DNA of 64,000 nucleotides from Megascapheus bottae (GCA_024803745.1 JANJXV010000037.1:8891501-8955500); one strand, 5' to 3'. Shown: positions 30,775 through 42,857, numbered from the stretch's first letter. The notes: generated by a model not told the origin, from the letters alone. Program-made: numbers and translations.

Positions 30775-30788
30775 CCACCAGATGGCAC
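30775..30788 (+). promoter_or_regulatory. CTCF-like motif
   Basis: ccaccagatggcac fits CCASYAGRKGGCRS at all 14 positions. Confidence 0.5.
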
Positions 30789-30831
30789 ATGGACCTCTTC
30801 TATTTTTGATGTGTCATTGTTACGCTGGATA

Positions 30832-30866
30832 GTGATGCAGTCACGCTCAGTCGTGATGCGGTCACG
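30832..30866. promoter_or_regulatory. Two tandem dyad elements GTGA-N5-TCAC(G)
   Basis: gtgatgcagtcacg (30,832-30,845) and gtgatgcggtcacg (30,853-30,866) differ at one base, are 21 nt apart start to start, and are each an inverted repeat with a 5-nt centre. The second extends to cgtga...tcacg. They lie between two oppositely oriented CTCF-like motifs. A binding factor cannot be named. Confidence 0.4.
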
Positions 30867-30915
30867 TTAGAGAGTGGCAAACTCCGTTGCTTTGAAATGC
30901 AGATTTCTTAGAATA

Positions 30916-30929
30916 CTGCCCTCTGCCGG
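30916..30929 (-). promoter_or_regulatory. CTCF-like motif, reverse
   Basis: ctgccctctgccgg matches the reverse core pattern with one mismatch. Confidence 0.4.
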
Positions 30930-32399
30930 TCAGAAAATTTATTTGGAGGACTGATCAGCAGTAAAATTACAGCAGGAACCTGTATTTGCCTTGCCTTTCT
31001 GCAATTAGGCTTTTGTTCTCCTGGGGATTTTTTTTCAGCCATTTTTTTAAGGAACAATATTAATATTCTTTTGGGAACCTTATAACTTCAGAGTGTTTTG
31101 GTTTTGTTTTATTTTTCATTTTAGTGTGACAGTTTTATGAAATGATAGCTTTTCAGAGTTTAAAGAAAGGATTAAATTTTTATCAGCTTACCTAGTTCAT
31201 TATATAACCCCATTATAACACATTGATAATCCTATCTCTGTTACCTTTCTGTTAAAGGTCTACTTCAAACACATAATAAAATCTGTCTACTGAGCACACA
31301 TTATGATTTGATTTTTCATTATCTTGAGATAATGCTGTTTTTAGACCCTATTTCTAGCCATCTAAACTTCGATAGTAATTAATTGCATTAAACTATTGCA
31401 GATAAATGCAAACTGAAAATTCAAAATTTGATTGCTTACAAAATGTCCTTATCACCTATTAGGGTCTGGGTATTGCCTGAATTCTGTAATTTTGACGCAA
31501 TCACTTCCATATTTACATGTCCATTTGTAACAGTATTTGTCAAGCTTCAGTATGCACAAGGATCACTTGATTTTGATGTTAAAAGAGTAAATTCCTTCCT
31601 ACCTCTAGAGAATATAAATGGAAAGGACTATAGAAGAATATATTTCTGATCAGTAATTACTAGAAATAATTATGACTTGACCCACTGCTTCAGTGTTTAT
31701 TTCATTTTCCACTTCTGCTGCCACCATAGTCTATAAGGTACTCTCTACTTGTTTTCATAATAACATTTCAATTCCTCTGAGTAAATGTACAAGTGTTGTC
31801 CTTACAAAGACCATATGAAATTAATTTGGAAACAAAGATCATATAAAATTAATTGGGAATCAATTTTGACATTTCCTACTGACTGATATTTTAGAAGCAT
31901 TATTATTACAAAATTGTTTTCTTATCTTCTTCCCAGCCAATCTCAATAAAATCTTAGAAAAATGTTCCAAATAAGTTTTCTGGAGTCATTGAGGTAATAG
32001 GGAATTTTTATCTTACAGTCTTACTAGGTTAGAGGCCAGATAACAGGCAGAGAACATTGTACTTGATTCAGTCTATAGAACAAACAGGGAGAAGATTGAG
32101 ATCATGGTGAAGAGAGACAGATGGCTTGCAGATGTAACTCTTGTTCACATTTCCTTATTCTGTTGTCATGAAGACCTAGAGATGTGTTTGAGAAGACAGT
32201 GGGGTTATTCAGGAAGTATCAGCAAAATGGAGGTACAGGGGTAGTGGAATATTGTGTCAGGCTTCTTCTGCTACTGACTAGATCCCAAGCCACTCAAGGA
32301 GAATGCTCTGTTGAGGATTCCCTAATCTTACACACTTTGGGAATTGTTGGATCTTCTAGTTTTATTTTTGCTTCTATATATAGTCTTTTTTTCCTGTAT

Positions 32400-32640
32400 A
32401 GGTAACATAATGACTTATTCTCATTCATCCATCCCATTTTCTCCATTCTTCATCCTTTAGAGGTAACCATTTTTACTAGTTTATTATTCTTTCAAAGCTT
32501 TAATAATACAATCACAAACAAATACTAGTAATAGATTCTAATCCTTGTATTTACCAAAAGATTACCTATATTGTTCTATATGTTGCTTGTATATCCAGAA
32601 GATTCTTCATGTAAAGATTTTCCTTGTTTTAAAAAAAATT
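32400..32640. repeat. Old LINE-like remnant
   Basis: tagaggtaaccatttttact and the AT-rich sequence after it resemble old L1M/L2 ends; weak call. Confidence 0.3.
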
Positions 32641-33799
32641 TCAAGTTCTAAGTCTTTTAAAAAACATTACTTTTATAATAAACAACGGACTATAACAAAA
32701 ATAGAATAAGGAAATTGTTTTTTTTTTTAATAGTAGCCACATTATGCCATTTGCTCCAGCTACATCTTAGCTTACACACATGTCCTTTGGTTCTCTCGGC
32801 ACCTCTTATGTAATCATGGACTGAAGGGTTAATTGTCTAGCTTCCAGCTTTGTAAATGTAAAGCAACTCACACTAGAGCCTTACAGCTATAATAGTGTGA
32901 AGAGAGAGTTGAAAATTTCTAAGTCTTTATACCTAACTCTTCCATCACTAAGACAGAATACTTAGGTAGGACTAGACCTTTATCACTAACATCAGGACAC
33001 TTCTCCATGAAGACATTTGACCTTTTTTCTTGTTTCTATCTCATTTTTGTTGTGGAGATGTTGCTTTAGAATTAATCCTGTAATAATCATTTACTTTAGA
33101 ATGCTTGCCCATAGCCAATAAAATGATAGAGAAGGAATGCTCATGAGAAGAATGCTTACTATTGAAGGTTTGATGGGAAGGGTATATTATTTTTATAAAG
33201 GAACAAAAGGATTTGAAAGCAAGTTTATCAATATCCAGGATGCTTAAAGAAGGGGTCTATAGAAATAACTTGGCTGTAATATAATTGTCCAGTCCAAAGT
33301 ACTAATATCTAAACAGCAAATAACAGCATCCTTTTTTAATATATAAAGGTGATGTACAGAGAGGTTAGAGTTATATAAGTAAATAAAAAGTACATTTCTT
33401 TTTGGGCAATATCATCCCTTCCCTGGCTTTCTCCCAGTTTTCAGCATACTTTTCCTAACCGTCTGTTATGAAAACTGTCTGTTTTATAATTTTCACCTGC
33501 TCTAAGAGTAGTTTCTCTTTGAAAAATCAGATTCCAGTATAAAAATCTCCACCTCCCCCCCTTTTTTTTCTTCTAAGCTCTGTTGGGCAAGGAAACTCCA
33601 GTTAAATAAAATAGCATTGGCAAACTGATTTCTGCAAGATTGGTTAAATTATTCTCTCTTGATCCTACATTAATTCCAGTTCTATTATAAAAATCAGTGA
33701 TTAGTGCTATGTGTATCTTTGCATCCTTTTTTGCAAGAAAAACTGTAAAAGTCCTCTCAAAACCAATGTCCTCATTTTTCTGTTCTTCTTGCAATTTTC

Positions 33800-35130
33800 T
33801 TTTCAGCCAGGGGGTGTGCGCAGTTGAGCTGTTTTGGCTCAAGTTCCAGATTGTGAGGTCAGAGACTAGGGATTGGAGGAGAAGATCAGCTGACTTTCAG
33901 TCACTGTGATGTGCATTCCACCCTCATCCCCACCCTCTTCTCTCCACCCCTCCTCCTCCTTCTCCACCCTTTCCTGGCTTCCACCTCAGGAACAAAGAAG
34001 GGAAAAAAACAGCATTATGACGAAAACCAGCAGCTGCCTCAGCAGACTGGGGGCGGGGTCCCCCCCCCCCCCCCCCCGTGTTTATTCCAGCAGTTCTCTT
34101 TGTTTAGCTCTTACCGGTTACTTCCTTTCCTAACCCTGATTGAAATGGAGGATATTTCTATATTTCCAGAATCCTTTGTTAGAATAGATGGTTTAGAAAT
34201 ATGCAGTTTACTCAGCAGTCAGTGGATGTGGGTGAGATAACAGAAATAAAAATTGTTCAGAAACCCCTAAAAGTAGTGAAGGTATTGCCTTCCTCCTGTG
34301 TTATTCACTGCCTGTTTATTGTGAGATGTTAGGATGAGGTTCATAACAGGTTTCTAATTCTGAAACCATTTCTGTAATACTTTATATTATTAGTTTAATT
34401 TCATAACAAATATGGAATACAAAATTAATATGCCTGTTGTTATCATGATCTTATAACAAGTGAATATACCACAAGCTGAGATCTGTGGGGCACAGAATAA
34501 AGCACCTGGTGAAAGGAAGTGGCAGGAAGAGGGAATGTTTGGAGAAACCCCAACATGTCTGCTCCAGCGACTGTCATGCCACTGTTTCAGTGTCCCTTGC
34601 TTTCACCAGTCCTCAGTGTCCTGATTTCTTCAGAAATACATTTCAAGGGAACAAAATGAGGTGAAGGGCAGCATGTAGATTAAAAATAATTTTAAAAATA
34701 TGTCAGCCAATACTACAGAGGGATCTTAGATCCTGATTGAAACAAGCAGGGTGAAACGAATGTGGGACTTAAGACAACTGAAAATGGATGTGATAATACA
34801 GCATTTTTTAAAGTCACCTTTTAGGGATGCATACTAACATATTTACAGATGATATGATAGATGGTGCTTGTATTTAGAAGCAGGTAGAGGCATTAGTGAA
34901 AAATAGAATAACAGCTTCTGTTTTAGAAAATAGCTTTTTTCCTAGTCCTCCCCACCACCCCCACCCCAAAGCCGTTTTTCATATCCTCTAGCCTACAGGC
35001 ATATACCTGCCTCTTCGTTTTGCTGACGTACCCAAGTCTTTGCTTGGGGCAGTGCCTGTCTTTCCCTACCTACTCAGATCTCAGGAGCAGATCTCTTCTC
35101 AGCACTCCCTAACTGAGTCAGCGTCCTGGG
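33800..35130. promoter_or_regulatory. Possible intronic enhancer region
   Basis: A less AT-rich island in a SINE-poor block: a GC box-like ggggcgggg (34,050-34,058), a TGACGTA CRE-like site (35,024-35,030) and a TGAGTCA AP-1 site extended to tgagtcagc (35,114-35,122). An 18-C run sits at 34,060-34,077. This is inference from motif content only. Confidence 0.25.
34060..34077 (+). repeat. C18 homopolymer
   Basis: 18 consecutive C directly after gggggcggggt; a fold-back is possible, and length may be an assembly artefact. Confidence 0.9.
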
Positions 35131-35762
35131 TGTGCTGGGAAAGTGACTATGAAAAAAGGCAGAGATGATATTGTCTGAATGGTCAAATGCTTTGAAAACT
35201 TGCAGCATGGCTTTTTTGCTCCCCCTTTCCAGACTTCTTCCCAACTCTCAGTAACTGGTTTTTACAACTTTAGAGTTCTTCTGTCCGGATTTGTTTTTGT
35301 CTTGTAGATTTATCCATTTCTGACAGCTTGTCTCATCCTTCCTTACCACTTGAGCATTCATAGTGATTTAGTTCTGTGGCCAAGAAGTCAGTTGACCTGT
35401 TGTTTTCCTCTATTGTGTGTACACTTTAAAGTGCTGAATTTTTCCCCTCACCTGGATTACATCTCTGAGGAATATAAAGCAGAAATCCTCTATACAGACT
35501 TTCTTTTATTAGCCCATGACAGGACTCTTCTGATCTTTCTTCTTCCCAAATCAGAGAACTCATGGAAAGCTTCATGGCTTACTGTATGTTGAGTGGATTT
35601 GATGACTCCATAACTGCCTTACTCTATACAAAGTTTGTTGTTACTTCTTAAGAGTGTCATTAATAAGTATTGCTTTTGAAACTTACCTTACCAAATGAAG
35701 TTTCTTCCACAAAGATTCATTTTCCTCAGAGAGAACAGTAATAGTACCAAAATTCACCTGAT

Positions 35763-35964
35763 TTTTTTTTTCAATTTGGCAGTCCTTGGGCTTGAACTCA
35801 GGCCCTGAGCACTGTCCTAGGGCTTTCTCAAGGCTAGAGCTCTATCACTTGAGCCGCAGTACCACTTCCAGCTTTTTCTATGTATGTGGTACCAAGCAAT
35901 TGAACTCCAGTCTTTGTGCATGCTAGCCAAACACTATTAATACTAGGCCAAACTCCTGGCCCCT
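35763..35964 (-). repeat. ID-dimer SINE
   Basis: T-run, ggcagtccttgggcttg...tatgtatgtggtaccaag...ccaaactcctggcccc. Confidence 0.9.
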
Positions 35965-36032
35965 CCTCCTGATTTTTCTTTTTTAATGACCAAGGTGGTG
36001 ATGTGGGGTGTGTGTGTCTGTGTGTGTGTTCG

Positions 36033-36096
36033 TGTTCTCCTAGGGATCACAGTGTCTATGGTAGGCAGGCTCTCCACCACTGAACTATGCGCCCAC
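36033..36096 (-). repeat. ID-like monomer fragment
   Basis: cctagggatcacagtg...ctccaccactgaactatgcg; preceded by a GT-rich run (36,006-36,030). Confidence 0.5.
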
Positions 36097-36909
36097 TGAG
36101 TATAACAGACCCACCTGACTTGTTTTTTGCAACTTCCTGTGGTGCTTCTATGTTATATGATTCTCATTACCTCTCTTTAGGAATGTTTGAGAGGTAACAT
36201 ATTTACGTAATGGTTACCCTTATGAACTTATAGATGTTTCCACTTTGCTCACCTTCATTGTATATTCTTTTTAGTCTTCAGGAGTTGGCGTACTCATTTG
36301 AGCTGAGCATTAAGATTATGGAGGATGTTCTCTGTAGAAGGCAAATAAATTATGTTGGGCAGAACAAATAATGTTTTGGTCTTGAATGAGTAATAATTAG
36401 ATTTGGATGGAGTTGCTTGATAGCTCACCCTGAATCTTCTAACCCTGCAGATATATCTGGCTATAGAGTAATTTCTCAATGATATTTTCCTGAAGTCCTT
36501 TGCTTTATCCCACTTACTCATACCTGTAATTCTTAGGAACTTTTGCTTCCAGGATGGAATTCCCCACTCCTCCATTTCCTGTTTGTGGTCTTCATTGAGA
36601 GAAGCCTGTGACAGGAATTCCTGGGGAAGTGATGACTTACCGCAGTTGTGGGGAGGAGAGAGACGGATGGACAAACCTCTGTGGGCTCTGTTAGTAACCA
36701 TATACGGGCAATAGCTAGGGTTAGACGTGCTGACTTTTTGCCTTAACTCTTGTCTTTAGGGACTGAAACTTTTCAGTACCACAATTTCTGCTTCCTAAAA
36801 CTTAGAGTTTAATATAGGTATTGAGGATCATGACAGTTATCTGACCTCTGTAGGATTGCTTTGACATGCAAAAATAGGGAAAATTGGAAAAAGGGGGTCT
36901 CTATGTTGG

Positions 36910-36923
36910 ACAGCAGGGGGTGC
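36910..36923 (+). promoter_or_regulatory. CTCF-like motif, weaker
   Basis: acagcagggggtgc fits CCASYAGRKGGCRS with two mismatches (first C, and T for the C of GGC). Confidence 0.3.
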
Positions 36924-37658
36924 CCTTTCTCTTTGCTTTATTGCCTGGCACTTCCTGCTGCATTCAGCCATTTTAGACAGATTTGTTTTTGCTCCTAGCT
37001 AACTCCATTTTGTGTTTGTGATGCAGGAGTGGTGGGGGGAAGAATTGGATAAAGGTGGATTCCGATTGGGGGAAGGAGTGAGAGACTCTGGCGCGCAGCT
37101 ATATACTGTTGTATGCAGCAGTGACTTATGAGGGAGTACCTTGCTTCAGGCTGCCTGTCTGCATTCTGAGCAATCGATGCTGCAAGTCCCTGCTGGCTGA
37201 GCAGAGAGCAAAGTGATACTTGCCTCCTGAATGCTGTTAACACTGATGCTGGCTTTTGAGTCAGGATCTTTCTGTCTCATCTAGACTGTAAGCATTTAGA
37301 GTTGTAGTCTCAATTATAGGATCAACTGAGGAAAAACACCTCCCTCTCAAAGAAGCAAAAGTTATCCTTTTCATTCATCTGTCTGGGAAAAATCAAAAGT
37401 CCTTCTGAAACGTTCTGGATTATTTCTTTTATTGCCCAAAACAAAACAAAAATCCAAAGGGCATACACACATATATATGTATGCACACATACATGTATGT
37501 AAAGAGAATAGTATAAATATCTATTTGTCTATGGTGCTGTTTAAAAGCTTATCAACTAATGGCCAGCCTTATTTCACACACCTCCACCAATAAACTTCTT
37601 GCCATTTAATTTGTCTACATTGATCCTGTAAACCTTAAGTAATTCAGATTGTGTGTCA

Positions 37659-37904
37659 TAGCCAGTGGCTAGCTTCTGTAATCCTAGCTACTCAGGATGC
37701 TGAAATATGAGGATCCTGGTTCAAAGCCAGCTGGAGCATGAAGGTCCATGAGACTCTTATTTCCAATTAACCACCAGAAAACTGGAAGTAGCGCTGTGGC
37801 TTATTGTAGAGTGCTAGCCTTGAGCTGAAGAACTCAGGGATAGCACCCACACCCAGATTTCAAGCCCTACTACCAACCAGAATTTTAAAAAAAAAAAAAA
37901 AAGC
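37659..37904 (+). repeat. Composite B1/ID SINE
   Basis: agccagtggctagcttctg...tcctagctactcaggatg...A-run tail. Confidence 0.87.
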
Positions 37905-38309
37905 ACTTTAAAAGTATTCTATTACCATGATCACATTCACATATTTTTAATTCTGTCAGATAGATAATGTTAAAATTATAGTAATTTTTATTCGCTATTT
38001 GAATCAGAGCCAAAGAAAGAATTTACATGGCAGCTGAAGTTGATATGTCAATAGATTCTGTTTCAGCTTGAACTGCACTTTTCATTAATTTATCTTAATT
38101 ATCTTGTCACTTAATCTATAAAAATATGAACCCTTTCTCTTTCCTTAAGGTCAAAACTGAGGAGGTACAGTGAAGTCTCTCAGCTTGATTTATCCCCAGA
38201 AGGTGTGAAAGAGCAGTGCTATATAGCCACAGAGAGAATAAGAGCCAGTCTCTTTTTTTTTTTCTCCTGACATGATAATCTGTTGCCTAACATCTTAAGA
38301 AAAGTTTTC

Positions 38310-38378
38310 ATGCTGGTGGTATGGTTCAAATAGTAGAGCATCTGCCTAGCAAGTATATGGTCCTGAATTCAAATGTTT
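38310..38378 (+). repeat. ID-like monomer
   Basis: tgctggtggtatggttcaaa...catctgcctagcaagtatat...gaattcaaat: tRNA-derived unit. Confidence 0.6.
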
Positions 38379-38831
38379 GCAGACTGCCCCTGGTCTTAAC
38401 AGAGAACACTGTCATAGAAATAGACCACATCCTTCTAGGAGTAAAAGAGATTGTGAGCTTTGGGGCAGTGTGTTTTTCTCTTGTGTAATAGCTGCATTCT
38501 TAAAATGTTTGCACATCCTCAGCTTTCTTACAAAATGCTTTTTCAAAAAAACTTAAGTATCAGTCTTTCTGGTTAGACCTAATAAGTTTACAATATTTCA
38601 TGGACTGTTTTACAAAGATAATACAATAATGTTATGTTAGTGTGGAGTGGCATGCAGTGAGGATTCTTTCGTAGTTTCAAGACTACACCCCCCTCTTCTT
38701 TGCCCCCCCCTTTTTTTTTAAGATTGCTGAAGCTGTTGAGATGAAACCTCTTGTTTAGTGCCCTTTTTTTGCCTTCTGAAATGAATTGTGACTTTGACCT
38801 TCAGTGGCCATATTCTTTTCCCTTGCTCTAG

Positions 38832-39036
38832 GACGGAGTGCAGATTACAGAAAGGAAGTTACAGGGTCTCACTTCTTGGCAAGGCTGCAAAGCACTTGTA
38901 AAATGTGGTCCTCGGAGACCAGATGGGCTTCATGTCTGGTTTGGAAACTATTGCCTACTAGTGAAGGACTTAGAAGCTTTTGAAGAGGTCAGAATTGCAG
39001 CAGCTAAGAAACATGGACCTTGCCACTTAGTTGGTG
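38832..39036 (+). other. Orphan exon-like open segment, unidentified
   Basis: Preceded by a good acceptor (cttttcccttgctctag) and followed by gtatgt, 205 nt are open in frame 0 for 68 codons. The peptide begins DGVQITERKLQGLTSWQGC, continues through CGPRRPDGLHVWFGNYCLLV and DLEAFEEV, and ends HGPCHLVG; it has the Trp, Cys, Arg and Gly content of a real folded protein, unlike the AT-rich intron around it. After the donor the frame turns into hydrophobic intron sequence and a SINE. I do not recognise the protein family. Phases (0 in, 1 out) would fit splicing from exon 16 to exon 19, but in the normal exon 18 frame it would stop at 38,981. It could be an exon of a nested or rearranged gene, a captured exon, or a conserved poison exon. 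Confidence 0.45.
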
Positions 39037-39134
39037 GTATGTTCGTTTTGAGTGGGCAGTTGGCTTTTTGTTTTGTTTTATTTTGTATATGTGTGATAGT
39101 GTTACAAATTTTAATTCAAAATAGATCCTCTGAA

Positions 39135-39320
39135 GGCTGGGAGTTTGGTCTAGTGGTAGTGCTTGCCTAGCATGCACAAAGACCTGGGTTTGATTCCTTG
39201 GTTACCACATACATAGAAAAGCTGGAAATGGTGCTATGGCTCAAGTGATAGAGCACTAGTCTCGAGGAAAAAGCCCCAGGACAGTGCTCAGGCCCTAAGT
39301 TCAAGCCCTATGACTTGGGG
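39135..39320 (+). repeat. ID-dimer SINE
   Basis: aggctgggagtttggtctag...cctagcatgcacaaagacc...aagccctatgacttggg. Confidence 0.88.
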
Positions 39321-39639
39321 GGGAGGGGAGGGAAGACTCTCTGAAAATAATAGGTTTAAAAAGTCCAGCGTAAGTATTTACATAAGTATACTAACAGCCA
39401 CAGACCAGTTTCACAACTGCCTTGAAATGTATGTTAAAGCATGTTAGTGTTTGTAGCACTTTCTGCTTGTCATATTCTCCATAAACATTTAGACAGGCTC
39501 CTCCCAGTGGGATGACTCCAGTCTAAGCCAGTGGTCTGTAGTACTAGCCCTGGCCTTTCATTTTACTATGTGGAAAAAACAATGTTTACTGCCACATGTT
39601 TTAGCAATGATCAGCTATCTAGTCTCATTTTTTCCCCTT

Positions 39640-39808
39640 TTTTCCTAGTCCTGGGGCTTAAACTCAGGGTCTGGGCACTGTCCTTGAGCTTTCTCAAGGC
39701 CAGTGCTCTACCACTTGAGCCACAGCACCACTTCCGGCCTTTTCTATGTATCTGGTACCAAAGAATCGAACACAGGGCTTCATGCTAGGCCATAGTCCCA
39801 ACCTCTAG
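39640..39808 (-). repeat. ID-dimer SINE
   Basis: tcctagtcctggggcttaaa...cagcaccacttccggcc...catgctaggcc. Confidence 0.87.
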
Positions 39809-40419
39809 TTTCATTTCTACTATTGTCTGTACCATCAGTCTTTGCAGAGATTTTCTTCTTCCCTTTTTCCTGAGCTACTTGAAACTACTTCTGTTTTTGT
39901 CCATTAACAGTTTTACACACTTTTACAAACTGACATTGGCTTATTTTTATTTTGAGGCACCATTCGAGGCCTTTGTTCTGGCCTTTCCATCCTGCCTCAG
40001 AAGCTATAGGGACTGAGACTCAGAAGACTAGGGACTGCCCTGACTTTGTTGTTAATGTTCAGTGCTATAATTCTGCTATCCTGAGTTAATGCTCCATTCT
40101 TGTAGCAGGCTTGGAAAGGAGCATCCTGCAGATAAAGATTCTGCTGCTGGTTGGCAGCATTCCTCCCAATCCACGGTCAAAGCTGAACCCAAGCTAGCTG
40201 TCTGAGCATGAAAATACAATAGGTAATGCTCAGAGAAATACCTTTCTTGCCTTTCACAGTTACCTGTTTACATTTTATACAAGTGATATACTAAAAGCAA
40301 AGCAAAGCAAAATCAGACTTATTTTTAATCTCATCTAGTCTTTGCTTAGGCAGAATATAGCTTTTATATGGTTGTAATTAGGTGTGTGTATATGTGTGTG
40401 TAAATTGTGTGGTATAATG

Positions 40420-41290
40420 TATTAATTGTGAGTATAAGTTAATGAACTTTCAACAAATTAAAAATGAAATTTAGATACATGGAATCAATAACCAGATTAT
40501 AAAAATAAAAAGCATTACCAAGAGCAGCTTGTATCCCCTACCTCTTATACCAGTAGTCATTGGTCCCTTTTTCCCCTGTTCCCAATTCAAAATAACTGTT
40601 GTACATCAACCACCATAGATTCCATTTTCTGGATCCTGTTATCCATGATACATTTTCCTATTTGCTTACTCTAATAATATATATTAAACATTAAGTATCT
40701 TCAGAACTGCTAACTCATGCCACTTAAAAAAAAATAAGTCTAAGTAGAATTCAGTATTTGCTTACACCAAGCCTCCTGGTTTATATTATGTAATTCTCAA
40801 ATTCATCTATTTTGATTTCTAGCCCTACCAAAATCTTAGGCCATGCCTACATCAGTTAACTGGAATGCTACACCCTTCTAATTTTTCTGAATCAACCTCA
40901 TTAACAAATATTATCTGTTGTATATTAATACTTTACATGTTTTGCTTCTTTTTCTTACATTTATGAATTAGAAATTTTATCTGTTGCCTCAGTGCTATAT
41001 GGAAGTAAGTACATGTGTGTGAATTGTTACCTTTCCTTCTCTCTTCAAATTAGCACCCAGTTTTTTTAATGTTAAGCTTGTTTCTGTTAAATCTAACAAA
41101 ATATAGAAAGCTATGTAGAACAGAAATAAAATGTAATAAATTCCACAAGGCGAATAGCTTCTTACACAGCACATTAGAAGATAACTGTCTGGAACACCTG
41201 TAGGAGCCCTCTGTGCTCTGCCAAAAATGACCACTATACTTGCCTACGGATAATTGCGTCTTCATGTTTCTATTGTATTTTAGCTATCAC
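40420..41290. repeat. Old L1-like sequence, uncertain
   Basis: AT-rich stretch with phrases such as caataaccagattataaaaa...taccaagagcagcttgtatc...cccctgttcccaattc that resemble the ends of ancient L1 elements. Low certainty. Confidence 0.3.
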
Positions 41291-41784
41291 CCAAGTTCAT
41301 GTTTTTGAACACTGGAGTCTAGTGATTTTATTTTATTGGCAAGTATTATTAGTACAGATTAATAAGTTTCACTATATGCACCTATCATATACAGATCATA
41401 TCTGTCCAACTCCCTCTCTCCATTCTCCTAGTCTCTTTAACTTTTAGGTCATTTTTTATTTTAATTTCTTTATATAAGAGAAAATACACAATCCTAGTAT
41501 TTCTGTATCTGACTTGCCTTCTTTTAATACTGTCTTCCAGTTCCATCCATTTTCCTACAAATGACAGGATTTTATTCTGTGGTTCCAAAGATCTTTCCTT
41601 TTCCTCTACTCCATAGATCGCTATGCCACCTCCTTTTCTTGGCATTCAGTCATTGTAAACACAGTTGAATTTGGTTTGTGTTCTCAACATCTGGGTTTTG
41701 TCATTGTTATAGTATAGCCTGTTTGTTTCTGTCCCCTGTGTTTGCTATTAGTCATTTGATGTAAAGATTTACTAGAATGTAGCT

Positions 41785-41993
41785 TTTTTTTTTTTTTTTT
41801 TTTTTTTGCCAGTCCTGGGCTTGAGCTCAGGGCCTGTGCACTGTCCTTGGGTTTTCTCAAGGCTAGAGCTCTACCACTTGAGCCTCAGCACCACTTCCAG
41901 TTTTTTTCTATGTATGTGGTACCGAGGAATTGAACCCGGGTCTTCATGCATGCTAGGCAAGCACTTTAACCACTAGGCCAAACTCTTGGCCCT
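41785..41993 (-). repeat. ID-dimer SINE
   Basis: T23 run, tgccagtcctgggcttgag...tatgtatgtggtaccgagg...gccaaactcttggccc. Full copy. Confidence 0.92.
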
Positions 41994-42732
41994 AGAATGT
42001 AGCTTTTTGTCAAAACAAACTTGACATTTTCATATTAGGTATTAGATTTTTATTGGAAAAACACATGATACCCTATTGTACCTTCTGTGAGTTTAGAAGT
42101 TGGTTTTCAGTATACAGAGCTATTCGTTTATTAGGATTACAAAATGGTGGTAATCCTAAGAAAAAAAGTATGAATTCTTTATGTATCTGGACATTAATTC
42201 TTTGGTAGCATTGTGTTTTACAAGTAACTTTTCTAACTCTTTGACTTACGTTTTTGTTGTTATTTTAGTAAATAAAAGTTCTTCTCATAAAGAACTTGAC
42301 TTTGCACAATCCTTTTGTGATTCACATTGTATTTTAAGAAATCCTTCAGTCATCATGATAAATTCTATAGTTTTGCCATTCATATTATTTTTAGTTGGTA
42401 ATATATTGGCTTATATATGGATATGCTTTCTTTTTTCAAATATATGCATAGGATTATATTTATTAGGAAGTCTATTTTTTTCCCTCACGATCGCCTGGCA
42501 GGCAAAGTTTGTTGTGTCAAGTTTGTTGATGGGTCCTTTTTCTAGCCTCTACTCCATTTGTCTCTCCCTATCCTAATACTATATGACCTTGAATATCACA
42601 GTGTTTTATTTTGTATCGGTATCACCCATCTTCTGCTGGTTCGTCAAGGGTGTCCTAGCATATCTGAAGATATGTTTCAGCAGTAGATGGTATGATTATC
42701 CTGTACAGAGCCCTAGGTGCAGTTGCCTTCCT

Positions 42733-42838
42733 AGGCTGAGTGTGGTGGTTCATGCCTGTAATTCCAGCTACTTACGAGGAAGATATTTGAGAGAATCCTG
42801 GATGGAGGTCAGCAAGCACGAAGTTAGACCCCATTTCA
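42733..42838 (+). repeat. B1-like SINE
   Basis: gctgagtgtggtggttcatg...ccagctacttacgagg...gttagaccccatttcag. Confidence 0.7.
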
Positions 42839-42857
42839 GTTAAAATGCCAGTTATAG

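Noticed and set aside
33812..33830. CTCF-like site at cagggggtgtgc
   Set aside because: Too many mismatches in the flanking core positions.
33573..34240. Frames of 70-109 residues on both strands
   Set aside because: No recognisable motif; one runs through the C18 run; treated as non-coding, possible regulatory DNA instead.
41385..41645. 86-residue minus-strand frame
   Set aside because: AT-rich, likely old LINE-like DNA; no family recognised.
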